From: Tenacibaculum dicentrarchi
Lineage (GTDB): Bacteria; Bacteroidota; Bacteroidia; Flavobacteriales; Flavobacteriaceae
Direction of reading: 5' to 3'
Length of the DNA: 64,000 bases
Assembly (NCBI RefSeq): GCF_900239345.1
Contig: NZ_OESZ01000012.1
Location: forward strand, 1 to 64,000
The stretch's first letter is position 1. Every line of letters begins with the position of its first letter. Below are positions 8,863 to 17,866 of this stretch, piece after piece. The position numbers and the translations under genes were made by a program. The notes under the pieces are model-generated. The model was not told the origin of the DNA and searched no databases. It saw only the letters and a list, made by a program, of their open reading frames with translations.

Positions 8863-9567
8863 ATGATGAAAAATTTTTTTACACAGTTTGATTTCCAAAG
8901 TAATCTCTTATTTGAGGGCTTACGAAAAGAAGATTTACAATTATTAGCGACTGTTTTAGAGCCTTGGCATATTAAAAAAGGTGCTGATTTATTTATTGAA
9001 AATGCGATTCCAACAGGGATATTTCAAATTAAAGAAGGACGTGCTAAAAAATTTAAAAAAGGATTTAGTGGCGATAATCAAATATTTTATATTTATACAG
9101 CAGGTGATTTATTAGGATACCACGCTTTATTAGGCGAAGAGCGTTATCAGGATTCTTGTCAGGCGCTAGACGATGTGGTTCTTAATTTTATTTCTGAAAA
9201 AAACTTTAGAATGTTACTGCATAAAATTCCGACTCTTAAAGAAGCTTTCATCAAGAATATTAGCCATGAGTTTGGGGTGCTAGCAAACACAATTGCCTTG
9301 CTAGCTCAAAAAGATCAAAATGCCCGATTAGCAATTTTTTTAATATTACTAGACCATAAATTCAACCCTGATAAAGAACAAAATAACGGTATTGATTTAA
9401 CTAGAGATGATTTGGCAAATGTTATTGGTACCTCACGAGAAAGCTTAGGGAGAAGTCTTAAAATTTTTAAAGATAATAATTGGATTACAATACCTAAAAA
9501 AATCATTTATATTAAAAACAAAACAGCCCTTTTAAATTTTTTAAATTTAGATTTGACTGCTTTGTAG
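8863..9567 (+). CDS. Crp/Fnr family transcriptional regulator
   Basis: A 234-residue protein with an N-terminal cyclic-nucleotide-binding-like domain (residues ~15-135, including GIFQIKEGRAKKF and GDLLGYHALLGEERY) and a C-terminal winged helix (LTRDDLANVIGTSRESLGRSLKIF at ~176-200). There is no N-terminal cysteine cluster, so an Fnr-type iron-sulfur sensor is unlikely; the effector is unknown. It starts with ATG ATG at 8863. It lies divergent from the small exported protein with the palindrome in between, which suggests autoregulation or local control. Confidence 0.82.
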   Translation: MMKNFFTQFDFQSNLLFEGLRKEDLQLLATVLEPWHIKKGADLFIENAIPTGIFQIKEGRAKKFKKGFSGDNQIFYIYTAGDLLGYHALLGEERYQDSCQALDDVVLNFISEKNFRMLLHKIPTLKEAFIKNISHEFGVLANTIALLAQKDQNARLAIFLILLDHKFNPDKEQNNGIDLTRDDLANVIGTSRESLGRSLKIFKDNNWITIPKKIIYIKNKTALLNFLNLDLTAL

Positions 9568-9611
9568 TTTTGTAGCTTTTTTAGATATGAAAAATGCGAT
9601 AAATTGCGTCG

Positions 9612-11639
9612 TTACATTACGCGTTCATCCGCTTTATAAGCACCACGTCTATGTAAAATCCATTGGGCTTCATCTAGTGGATTTACACCTTTATAATCTC
9701 GGTGTGTTCCTTCATTTTTAGGGCAAACATCATAGCCAGAAAATTGCAAACGCAAGCGTAATTTCCCGCTAGATATCGTATTTAATTTAATGCTAAAATC
9801 TAAGGAAGTAGCTACAGGAATTTTTCCTTTTAAACTAAAGGTATCGCCTGAAAATTCTGGCGTATCAAAAGTAGCTCTTCGGGTGCTTAACTCAGAGGCT
9901 ACTTTTCCTAATAACGCCTCATTTGCCTTTATTTCAAAACTTAAAATTGGTTCTAATAAATGCGTCCCCCCCTTTTTTAAACCTTGCATAAGCCCCATCG
10001 GAGTTGCTAAATTAAAATCACCAGGACGAGAATGTATATTATGGTCTTGCCCTTTTATAAGTGTAATTTTTACATCGGTAACCTCCCAACCTAAAATTCC
10101 TTGTGCCAATGCTTTTGGAATGGTTCGGGCTATTTCGTTTTGATATTTTATATGCACATCATTTTGAGAAACAATACTACTATAACTAACCCCTGAATTT
10201 AACGGCGCAGGCTCAATTAAAAACGTCATAATTGCCCAACAAGGTTTTGGCATCCAATAACGAATATAACCTTCGGCTTTTTTACTGATGGTTTCTTTAT
10301 ACACCACTTGTGGGTCAGTAAAAGTTGCTAAAATATCAAAACGTTCTTTTAAAACATGGGCTAATATTTCAATTTGCATCTGCCCCATTAACAGCAATTG
10401 CAATTCTTTTTCTGCCTTAAACCATTTAAATTTTAACGAAGGATCTTCGCTGTCTAATTGCTCTAAAGCTTGTGCCAAGGCATTATAATCTTCATTTTTT
10501 TCAGGAATAACCTCAACGGTAAGCACTGGAATATGCAATTGCGGAAGTGTAGGTATTTTATAAGGGGTTCCTAAAACATCGCCTGCTTTTGTTCCTAAAA
10601 CTCCTGTAATTACACCAATATCGCCTGCTTTTAAAACAATATTATCAACATATTTTGTTTGTTCTAATTGCTTGGTTTGATTTATTTTTGTTTCTAATTC
10701 CTGAGTATAATTGTACACCGTTATTTTAGAAGATAATTCGCCTGAAAAAACTTTTACGTGTGCCATTGCCCCAAAAACCTTATGATGTTCTAACTTAAAA
10801 ACATAGGCTGAAAGTGCTGTTTCTGCTATTTTTTCTGATGATACTATTTCTGTTTTTTCTGATATCGGACAAAAAGCGATAATTCCATCTAACAATTCGG
10901 TTACACCCAAGTTATTTTTAGCAATTCCTGTATAAACAGGTGTAATTTTTGCATCAATAGTTAAATTTCGGATGCTTTTTAAGTAGGTTTCATCAGTTAT
11001 TTTTTCATCATTTAAAAAAGAGACTAGTAAATTTTCGTCCGTCTCTACTAAATGTTCAATTGTTTTTTCTCTGATATCTGAAGTTGTCACTACTGCTTTA
11101 TCATCCGAAGAAATATTAAAAATCGCCGAAATATTCGCCTCTAGCAAACCATCATTTTCAGAAGTGTATAACACAACAGGTTTTACTTTTAAATCGGTTT
11201 CTAATTGCGTAATTACCGTTTCGGCATCGGCTCCTTGCCTATCTATTTTATTGATAAAAATAATGGTCGGAATTTGTAATTCTTGTAAGGAGTCCCAAAT
11301 ATTTAAGGTGTGGGCTTGCACGCCTTCTACAGCAGAAACAACCAAAACAACAGCATCAACAACACAGAGTGCTCGCTCTACTTCACTCGAAAAATCAACG
11401 TGACCAGGTGTATCAATTAAATTAATTTTAACGCCTTTCCAATCAAATGACGTGGTCGCAGCTTTTATAGAAATACCACGTTCTTTTTCAATATCTAAGC
11501 TATCAGTACTTGTTGAACCTTTATCTACACTTCCAAGAGTTCTAATTGCTCCTGAATTATATAAAAAATGTTCTGTTAAAGTTGTTTTACCTGCATCCAC
11601 ATGCGCCAAAACTCCAATATTTATAGTTGGTTTATTCAT
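9612..11639 (-). CDS. TetM/EF-G-like ribosomal protection GTPase
   Basis: A 675-residue translational GTPase: P-loop AHVDAGKTTLTE near residue 12, DTPGHVDF, and NKIDRQGAD. Overall length, domain order and the C-terminal LHRRGAYKADERVM match the TetM/TetO class of ribosomal protection proteins rather than true EF-G. The domain IV loop that in TetM carries YYSPVST is replaced here by QDHNIHSRPGD, so tetracycline release cannot be assumed. It lies 68 bases downstream of the TPR gene and on the same strand as prfH and rtcB; I see no perfect TAnnTTTG in that gap, which allows co-transcription. Role could be ribosome protection or recycling. Many Bacteroidota chromosomes carry such a paralogue without known function. 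Confidence 0.8.
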   Translation of the reverse strand: MNKPTINIGVLAHVDAGKTTLTEHFLYNSGAIRTLGSVDKGSTSTDSLDIEKERGISIKAATTSFDWKGVKINLIDTPGHVDFSSEVERALCVVDAVVLVVSAVEGVQAHTLNIWDSLQELQIPTIIFINKIDRQGADAETVITQLETDLKVKPVVLYTSENDGLLEANISAIFNISSDDKAVVTTSDIREKTIEHLVETDENLLVSFLNDEKITDETYLKSIRNLTIDAKITPVYTGIAKNNLGVTELLDGIIAFCPISEKTEIVSSEKIAETALSAYVFKLEHHKVFGAMAHVKVFSGELSSKITVYNYTQELETKINQTKQLEQTKYVDNIVLKAGDIGVITGVLGTKAGDVLGTPYKIPTLPQLHIPVLTVEVIPEKNEDYNALAQALEQLDSEDPSLKFKWFKAEKELQLLLMGQMQIEILAHVLKERFDILATFTDPQVVYKETISKKAEGYIRYWMPKPCWAIMTFLIEPAPLNSGVSYSSIVSQNDVHIKYQNEIARTIPKALAQGILGWEVTDVKITLIKGQDHNIHSRPGDFNLATPMGLMQGLKKGGTHLLEPILSFEIKANEALLGKVASELSTRRATFDTPEFSGDTFSLKGKIPVATSLDFSIKLNTISSGKLRLRLQFSGYDVCPKNEGTHRDYKGVNPLDEAQWILHRRGAYKADERVM

Positions 11640-11707
11640 TAAATTTGATGTGATTTTTAAAAAGCACTTATTATTTTAGTTTCATAATACCTAAAACTAT
11701 TTTTTAA

Positions 11708-12274
11708 TTATTCCGATTGTGCTTCATTTTTATCTTCTATAATTTTCTTTGTTATTTTTGATGTTTCTTTTTTAACAGATTTTATTTTCTTTTTTTTAGG
11801 CATCTTATCTTTAATACGTTTTTTTTGTTCGATAATTATTTCCATAAAAGCCGTATTAAAAGTGTGTTCTTTTGCTTCGTTAATAAAATATAAAGCCTTT
11901 TTATATTTTTTTAATTTCTCATACAAAACTGATTTTTTAGCATATAAAACAGCTTTATCAGCACCTTTTACAGTTAAAGCAAAATCTATAAAATCTTCAG
12001 CTTCTTTAATATCTTCATTCCATAATAGCGCATTTATAAAAGGTTCATATACCTCAAAAGCATTAATTTTAATAGCTAATACTTGTTTAAAATATAAAAT
12101 AGCTTCTGTGTAATCATATAATTTTTCACTATACACACGCCCCATTAAAGTTAATGCCATGGTATTTTCAGCATCATAAGACAGGGCGTAATTTAAAGCT
12201 TCCATAGTTTCTTCTGTATCGTAATGAAAAGAATCTAATGCTTTAAAAACGTAGTTATTTGGTACTATTCCCAT
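11708..12274 (-). CDS. TPR-repeat protein
   Basis: A 188-residue helical protein with tetratricopeptide-like repeats: ALNYALSYDAENTMALTLMGRVY, YTEAILYFKQVLAIKINAFEVY and a third near KKSVLYEKLKKYKKALYFINEA. The last ~45 residues are very lysine-rich (KDKMPKKKKIKSVKKE) and probably disordered, which would suit RNA or ribosome contact. It has no signal peptide. It lies 42 bases after prfH on the same strand. The function is unknown; its position between prfH and the ribosomal GTPase suggests a scaffold role in the same process, as inference. Confidence 0.7.
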   Translation of the reverse strand: MGIVPNNYVFKALDSFHYDTEETMEALNYALSYDAENTMALTLMGRVYSEKLYDYTEAILYFKQVLAIKINAFEVYEPFINALLWNEDIKEAEDFIDFALTVKGADKAVLYAKKSVLYEKLKKYKKALYFINEAKEHTFNTAFMEIIIEQKKRIKDKMPKKKKIKSVKKETSKITKKIIEDKNEAQSE

Positions 12275-12316
12275 TTATTTCTTATTTATATTTCTTTAAA
12301 AGAAAACTTATTTTAA

Positions 12317-13009
12317 TTATTCTATTTGTTTTCGTAAATCAGTTTTTAACTGATTTCTTTTTGATTTAAAGGATGTTTCCTTTTTTTGATTTTTAAAATC
12401 AGTACCCGCAAAGATACGCACAGGATTTCCTCTTTCTAAATCTAAATGATTTTTCCATGCCGTTTTTACAGCAGATTTTAATTCAATTGTGCTATGCTCT
12501 TTAATTTTCTCTTTTAATCGTTCAATTGCTATTTTTTTATTTTGATGTTGTGAACGACTATCCATCACCAAAACCTGAATACCAGTTGGTATATGTTTTG
12601 CTCTTATAGCAGAACTTACTTTGTTTACGTGTTGTCCACCTGCACCTGAACTTCTAATTGCTTGAAATTTAATTTCAGTTTCAATAATTTTTTTTTGCTG
12701 ATACTCCTCTAATTCGTAACAACCAATAAACCAATTTTTACGTTTATGAAATTTTCTAATTGTAGATGTTCCAACCCATTGAATAGTTCCTAACCAATCT
12801 TTTAAAAATACGGCAAGTTCTTTTCCTTTAATTTCGATACTTACTGATTGTACAGTACCGTTTTCAATACCATCCTCTTTATGAAGAATTTGATACGTAC
12901 ATTTAGTACGTATCAATTCTTTTAAAAAGATTTTTAATACTTTTGCAACTACCCATGCACATTCAGCAGGTCCTTTTGCTGCAGTAAATTGTATTATTTT
13001 TGTGTCCAT
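12317..13009 (-). CDS. prfH: Peptide chain release factor-like protein PrfH
   Basis: A 230-residue class I release factor relative with the catalytic GGQ at residues 124-126 in RSSGAGGQHVNKVSSAIR. It lacks the long N-terminal domain of RF1 and RF2 but carries an extended region before the GGQ domain, as in PrfH; the C-terminus is basic (SFKSKRNQLKTDLRK). The ATG at 13009 is only one base after the rtcB stop at 13011, so the two are translationally coupled. RtcB2-PrfH pairs have been reported to repair and rescue ribosomes whose 16S rRNA has been cut in the decoding centre: PrfH releases the stalled peptide and the ligase reseals the rRNA. Confidence 0.9.
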   Translation of the reverse strand: MDTKIIQFTAAKGPAECAWVVAKVLKIFLKELIRTKCTYQILHKEDGIENGTVQSVSIEIKGKELAVFLKDWLGTIQWVGTSTIRKFHKRKNWFIGCYELEEYQQKKIIETEIKFQAIRSSGAGGQHVNKVSSAIRAKHIPTGIQVLVMDSRSQHQNKKIAIERLKEKIKEHSTIELKSAVKTAWKNHLDLERGNPVRIFAGTDFKNQKKETSFKSKRNQLKTDLRKQIE

Positions 13010-13010
13010 A

Positions 13011-14402
13011 TTATTTATCCATTCTTACAATTTTCGGTGTAAATGTTCCTAACACCTCAACTAATTCTTGTTGATTACTCATTACTTTTTCAATATTTTT
13101 GTACGCCATCGGTGCTTCATCAACTCCGCCACCAATAAGACTCACGCCATTATTTTTCAACTGTTGCTTCACCTCGCTTTTTGTAAATTTCTCTTTACAC
13201 TTTCTACGAGAAAACAAACGCCCTGCACCATGAGAAGCCGAATTTAAACTTTCACTATTTCCTAAACCTCTAACGATATAACCTGGCGCAGTCATCGACC
13301 CAGGAATAATTCCTAATTGTCCTTTATTTGCAGGAGTAGCTCCTTTTCTATGTACAATTAATTCCTGTCCATTTATTTGTTCTTTCCATGCAAAATTATG
13401 ATGATTTTCAATTGTTGCAATCGCCTTTGCTCCTAACAACTTTGCGATACGTTTATGAATATTATCATGACAGGCTTTCGCATAATCACCAGCTAAATTC
13501 ATTGCCAACCAATATTCTTGTCCATCGTGTGTATTTAAATCTAACCAAGCTAAATGTTGCACATTTTTAGGCAACGGACATTGCTTTGTAGCTAAATACG
13601 TATAGTGTTTTGCGATATTTGCACCTAAACCACGGCTTCCACTATGCGTTAATAAACCAACATATTCGCCAAGTGGTAAACCGAACTCATTTTTTTCATC
13701 TGTAATTGTTACAATTCCAAATTCTACAAAATGATTCCCTCCTCCCGAAGTTCCTAATTGTTTGTATGCTTTATTTTTTAAGCGTTTTAAAAGTGGAATA
13801 TCCTGAAATTCTGAACGTTCAAATATTTCATGGTCGTGTTTTGTATTATGAGTTTCATACATTCCGAATTTAGTATGTTCAGATAATATATTTTCTAACT
13901 GATGTACTTTTCCTTTTAAATACGAAGCTTTTACAGGATATACCGTTAAACACATTCTACAACCAATATCTACGCCAACGCCATACGGAATTACAGCATT
14001 TTCTGTAGCTAAAACTCCACCGATAGGCAAACCATAACCAGCGTGTGCATCGGGCATTAAAGCACCTTGAATGGCTATCGGTAATTTTAAGGCATCATAT
14101 AATTGATACTTTGCAAGCTCATCAATTTCATTTTCACCATAAATAGAAAAAGGCGCTCGGGTATTTTTTAGTTGATGAAATTTTACATCAACAGGTTTTA
14201 TTAATCCTTCGACCACTTTTCCCCAAATTGCATTTCCTTGAAATTTTTCAGGCGATAAAAGTACCTCCTTAGCTTCTTCTAAAATACGTTCTTTCTTTTC
14301 TTTTTTACGATATCTATTTATTTGACCCAATGCAATATTGATACTATTATTCTTCGGAAAGCCTAATTTTATAAGGTCTTTTCCTTTTAATTTATTTCCC
14401 AT
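13011..14402 (-). CDS. rtcB: RNA ligase RtcB (PrfH-coupled, RtcB2 type)
   Basis: A 463-residue RtcB ligase, which joins 2',3'-cyclic phosphate (or 3'-phosphate) ends to 5'-OH ends using GTP and manganese. Visible active-site elements are the metal cysteine Cys148 in VDIGCRM, histidine motifs GGGNHFVEFG and LTHSGSRGLG, NHHNFAW, and the guanylylated histidine His391 in SHGAGR. A ~60-residue N-terminal extension (KGKDLIKLGF onwards) precedes the core relative to E. coli RtcB. It is immediately followed by prfH (one-base gap), as in RtcB2-PrfH loci. A 19-bp palindrome lies 60 bases upstream. No RtcA or archease is in the window. Confidence 0.92.
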   Translation of the reverse strand: MGNKLKGKDLIKLGFPKNNSINIALGQINRYRKKEKKERILEEAKEVLLSPEKFQGNAIWGKVVEGLIKPVDVKFHQLKNTRAPFSIYGENEIDELAKYQLYDALKLPIAIQGALMPDAHAGYGLPIGGVLATENAVIPYGVGVDIGCRMCLTVYPVKASYLKGKVHQLENILSEHTKFGMYETHNTKHDHEIFERSEFQDIPLLKRLKNKAYKQLGTSGGGNHFVEFGIVTITDEKNEFGLPLGEYVGLLTHSGSRGLGANIAKHYTYLATKQCPLPKNVQHLAWLDLNTHDGQEYWLAMNLAGDYAKACHDNIHKRIAKLLGAKAIATIENHHNFAWKEQINGQELIVHRKGATPANKGQLGIIPGSMTAPGYIVRGLGNSESLNSASHGAGRLFSRRKCKEKFTKSEVKQQLKNNGVSLIGGGVDEAPMAYKNIEKVMSNQQELVEVLGTFTPKIVRMDK

Positions 14403-14461
14403 TATTTAATTTTGAGATGTTTTTATTTAGAAGTCAACTTTTGATTGATTTCTTTAATAGT

Positions 14462-14480
14462 TTTCTATTTTGAATAGAAA
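14462..14480. promoter_or_regulatory. Palindrome upstream of rtcB, possible operator
   Basis: TTTCTATT-TTG-AATAGAAA, eight-base perfect arms, 60 bases before the rtcB start. It sits between the terminator of the small upstream transcription unit and rtcB, where the rtcB-prfH promoter must be. Regulator unknown; the WYL protein of the island is a candidate. Confidence 0.4.
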
Positions 14481-14516
14481 TATAAACTTCGAAAAAATTT
14501 CAGGAAATAAACTCCA

Positions 14517-14552
14517 TAAAAAAAGTCCGAAATTTTTAAACTTCGGACTTTT
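14517..14552 (-). terminator. Rho-independent terminator of small transcription unit A
   Basis: Perfect stem AAAAGTCCGAA / TTCGGACTTTT (14521-14552) with a run of seven T on the minus strand after it. Ends a minus-strand transcript before rtcB. Its downstream flank (ttcagga...ccataaaaaaag) is duplicated at the terminator near 14964. Confidence 0.85.
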
Positions 14553-14570
14553 CATATATAATAGTGCTTA

Positions 14571-14657
14571 TTATTTATAATGAAGAAAGTCGCGAAGTAA
14601 ACAAGAAAAAGAACCTAGCTCTCTTTGTATGTTTTTATTTTTTGAATATTTAAACAT
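14571..14657 (-). CDS. Possible 28-residue peptide of small transcription unit A
   Basis: ATG at 14657 to TAA at 14571 encodes a 28-residue basic peptide beginning MFKYSKNKNIQRELG and ending RDFLHYK. It is preceded, about 100 bases upstream, by a good promoter (TAAGTTTG) and followed 19 bases later by a strong terminator. It may be a real small protein, a leader peptide, or just a chance frame in a small RNA of about 235 nt. There is no homology I recognise. The 764-bp gap 14403-15166 holds this unit, a paralogous unit B and little else. Confidence 0.3.
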   Translation of the reverse strand: MFKYSKNKNIQRELGSFSCLLRDFLHYK

Positions 14658-14760
14658 TGTACTTCGTTTTTTTAATATTAAAACCTCTCGTTGGTAAATC
14701 ATTAGTTAACGATTCCTAAAAGTTTTATTTCAATATTTATTTTGTTGCATAATTGCGGTG

Positions 14761-14792
14761 CAAACTTATAATGATTTTTTGAATCACACAAA
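14761..14792 (-). promoter_or_regulatory. Bacteroidota-type promoter of small transcription unit A
   Basis: On the minus strand TTTGTG (14792-14787) lies 20 bases before a perfect TAAGTTTG (14768-14761), matching the TTTG-N19/20-TAnnTTTG consensus of the Bacteroidota housekeeping sigma factor. Transcription would begin near 14753 and run to the terminator at 14517, about 235 nt. Confidence 0.6.
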
Positions 14793-14963
14793 TAAAAATT
14801 AATATTATTTACCTAAAAATCAAATAGTTAAACACAAGCTAATTAAAATTAAACACTAGTTTCCCTCTCCACTTTTTGCAGATTATTTAATAGACTGATA
14901 CCTTGTTATGTATGTTTTTACTAGACTATTTTAAAAGAAAAAATTCAGGATAAAATTTTCCAT

Positions 14964-15000
14964 AAAAAAAGCGTCCAAAAAATTAATTTTGGACGCTTTT
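14964..15000 (-). terminator. Rho-independent terminator of small unit B
   Basis: Perfect stem AAAAGCGTCCAAAA (14967-14980) / TTTTGGACGCTTTT (14987-15000), followed on the minus strand by seven T. It ends the unit containing the S24-like gene and the 20-codon frame. The sequence beyond it resembles that beyond the unit A terminator. Confidence 0.85.
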
Positions 15001-15023
15001 ACTATTATTTAAAAGTTATATAC

Positions 15024-15086
15024 CTAAAACATCAACTTAAAAAGTCGCAGTTTAGCGCCCGATTTATGTGATTTGAATAAGTTCAT
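15024..15086 (-). CDS. Possible 20-residue peptide of small unit B
   Basis: ATG at 15086 to TAG at 15024 encodes a 20-residue basic peptide (MNLFKSHKSGAKLRLFKLMF). It lies 80 bases after the S24-like gene and just before the terminator at 14964-15000. It shares the word GCGACTTT with unit A at a similar distance from the terminator, but in a different reading frame, which speaks for an RNA-level rather than a peptide-level similarity. Coding status uncertain. Confidence 0.25.
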   Translation of the reverse strand: MNLFKSHKSGAKLRLFKLMF

Positions 15087-15166
15087 AGGTTTAATTTTTG
15101 TTTTTTATTTATAAAATATAAAAGCATCTTACTGCCTTATCAATTGTTGTTGTCTTAAAATAATGC

Positions 15167-15463
15167 CTATGGCATTGTTAGTATTTCTACTACTTTCCCA
15201 TACACATTTTTAGTCCATCCATTTATTCTTCCACGATTATTCCCTATTTGTAATCCTCTTTTATCATTTTTACCTTTTACAAGATGTGTAAAGCAGTTTC
15301 CACGAACTTTACAATAAACAATATCTCCAACTTCGCAGGCTTCCCATTTGATGGGTTGCAATTTTACGGGTTGTTTAGACTTTAATAGCGGTAACATCGA
15401 ATTACCAGGTTCTTTTGAAATAATGGTTTCACCAGCATTTAATTTCTGAATTTTCCAATTCAT
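15167..15463 (-). CDS. Small S24/S26 peptidase-like protein
   Basis: A 98-residue protein resembling the C-terminal fold of LexA/phage repressor (S24) and signal peptidase (S26) families: GNSMLPLLKSKQPV carries the serine of the S-x-M motif, then GDIVYCKVRGNCFTHLVKG, GLQIGNNRGRINGW and VYGKVVEI. The position of the usual catalytic lysine appears to be occupied by FTHL, so proteolytic activity is doubtful; Lys in HLVKG is a possible substitute. There is no DNA-binding domain or membrane segment. It lies between two rtcB genes on the same strand. Possible roles are a sensor or a binding domain for a partner; this is inference. Confidence 0.65.
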   Translation of the reverse strand: MNWKIQKLNAGETIISKEPGNSMLPLLKSKQPVKLQPIKWEACEVGDIVYCKVRGNCFTHLVKGKNDKRGLQIGNNRGRINGWTKNVYGKVVEILTMP

Positions 15464-15544
15464 ATTTTTATATTTTATAAATTATGTAACGCAAAATTGA
15501 ATTACATATCTCATAATATAAAAAGAACCTTTTTTATAATGAAC

Positions 15545-15562
15545 TATCGCAAAGATGCGATA
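15545..15562. promoter_or_regulatory. Small perfect inverted repeat upstream of the S24-like gene
   Basis: TATCGCA-AAGA-TGCGATA, 82 bases before the start codon, within the 177-bp gap after the divergent rtcB. It may be an operator or a hairpin. A REP fragment (gcgtctgtacggg) lies at about 15622-15634 in the same gap. Confidence 0.35.
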
Positions 15563-15640
15563 ATTAACCTATTACCTCCAAATTTAATTTTTAAGCATTA
15601 AAAAAATCAATAAATTACCTGCGTCTGTACGGGATATGAT

Positions 15641-17017
<1,377 letters not shown>

Positions 17018-17099
17018 TTATTTTGATATTATTCAAATCAACTGATTTATATTCTTTTTATATCTTTTTCTTAACAACACTGCAAATGTTACACACAAA

Positions 17100-17118
17100 T
17101 GCGCATTCTTTTTGCGCA
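17100..17118. promoter_or_regulatory. Paired TGCGCA sites between divergent rtcB and HD genes
   Basis: Two self-palindromic TGCGCA words at 17100-17105 and 17113-17118, 13 bases apart, in an otherwise very AT-rich 161-bp divergent promoter region. It is a candidate operator for the WYL regulator encoded two genes away. Confidence 0.4.
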
Positions 17119-17169
17119 GTAAATATTATTTGCTATTTTTATTGAATATTTTTATATAAATTTTATAAA

Positions 17170-17808
17170 ATGGACTTAAAACAACGATTTTATCAGCTTG
17201 TTAACAGTTATACAAAAAATCAAAATTTAATCAATAGTTTATGGAGTGCTATTGCTATTCGATATGCCGAAAATCATAGAACTTATCATAACTTAAACCA
17301 TATTACCGAAATTTTTAAAGCTTTTGATACTTACAAATCAAAATTAGAAAATCCTGATATTGTTGCTTTTTCAATTTTTTATCATGATATTATTTACAGT
17401 ATTTATAAAAAAGATAATGAAGAAAAAAGTGCACTTTTTGCCTTGCAAGAATTGACACCGTTAAATTTTTCATTAAATACTTCTCTATATAATAATCATA
17501 CTTTTTTAGATGGTATAAAAAATCAAATTATAGCTACAAAAACACATACAGCAATAAACAACGATACCAAATGGCTACTTGATTTTGATTTAGAAATATT
17601 AGGAAAATCTTCAGAAGTATATAAAAACTACACAAAAAAAATTAGAGAAGAATATAAATTAATACCAACCATATTATATAAACAAGGACGAAAAAAAGTG
17701 TTGCAACATTTTATTGATAAACCTTTTATATATAATACCGATACCTTTATAAATTTATATGAAAAACAAGCAAAACTAAATTTAAGTAATGAATTAAAAT
17801 CATTGTAA
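17170..17808 (+). CDS. Predicted metal-dependent HD-superfamily protein
   Basis: A 212-residue protein with the pattern of the small predicted HD phosphohydrolases: RTYHNLNHITEIF, then FSIFYHDIIYS (the HD pair) and NEEKSALFA, followed by a further metal-contact region (IATKTH). No other domain is present. Such proteins hydrolyse phosphate esters of nucleotides or oligonucleotides; the substrate of this one is unknown. It is divergent from the second rtcB and 58 bases ahead of the WYL regulator. In an RNA-repair locus it might process RNA end phosphates or a signalling nucleotide; that is inference. Confidence 0.7.
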   Translation: MDLKQRFYQLVNSYTKNQNLINSLWSAIAIRYAENHRTYHNLNHITEIFKAFDTYKSKLENPDIVAFSIFYHDIIYSIYKKDNEEKSALFALQELTPLNFSLNTSLYNNHTFLDGIKNQIIATKTHTAINNDTKWLLDFDLEILGKSSEVYKNYTKKIREEYKLIPTILYKQGRKKVLQHFIDKPFIYNTDTFINLYEKQAKLNLSNELKSL

Positions 17809-17866
17809 ATTAATACGTTGACAAAAATCATCCTTAAAAATAAATCACAAAAAAGAATTATATAAA

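Noticed and set aside
9590..9620. Degenerate REP (atgcgataaattgcgtcgttacattacgcg) after the Crp-type gene
   Set aside because: The arms are too diverged to call a functional hairpin with confidence; noted only as a possible decayed copy.
9612..11639. Annotation as a tetracycline resistance gene
   Set aside because: The loop that dislodges the drug is replaced, and the genomic context is RNA repair, not resistance; only the family resemblance supports it.
14571..15086. Resemblance of the plus strand (aaagtcgcgaagtaaacaag) to the 3' decoding region of 16S rRNA (GAAGTCGTAACAAGG)
   Set aside because: The match is short and gapped, and the inferred transcripts run on the other strand; chance is likely, although the RtcB context makes it tempting.
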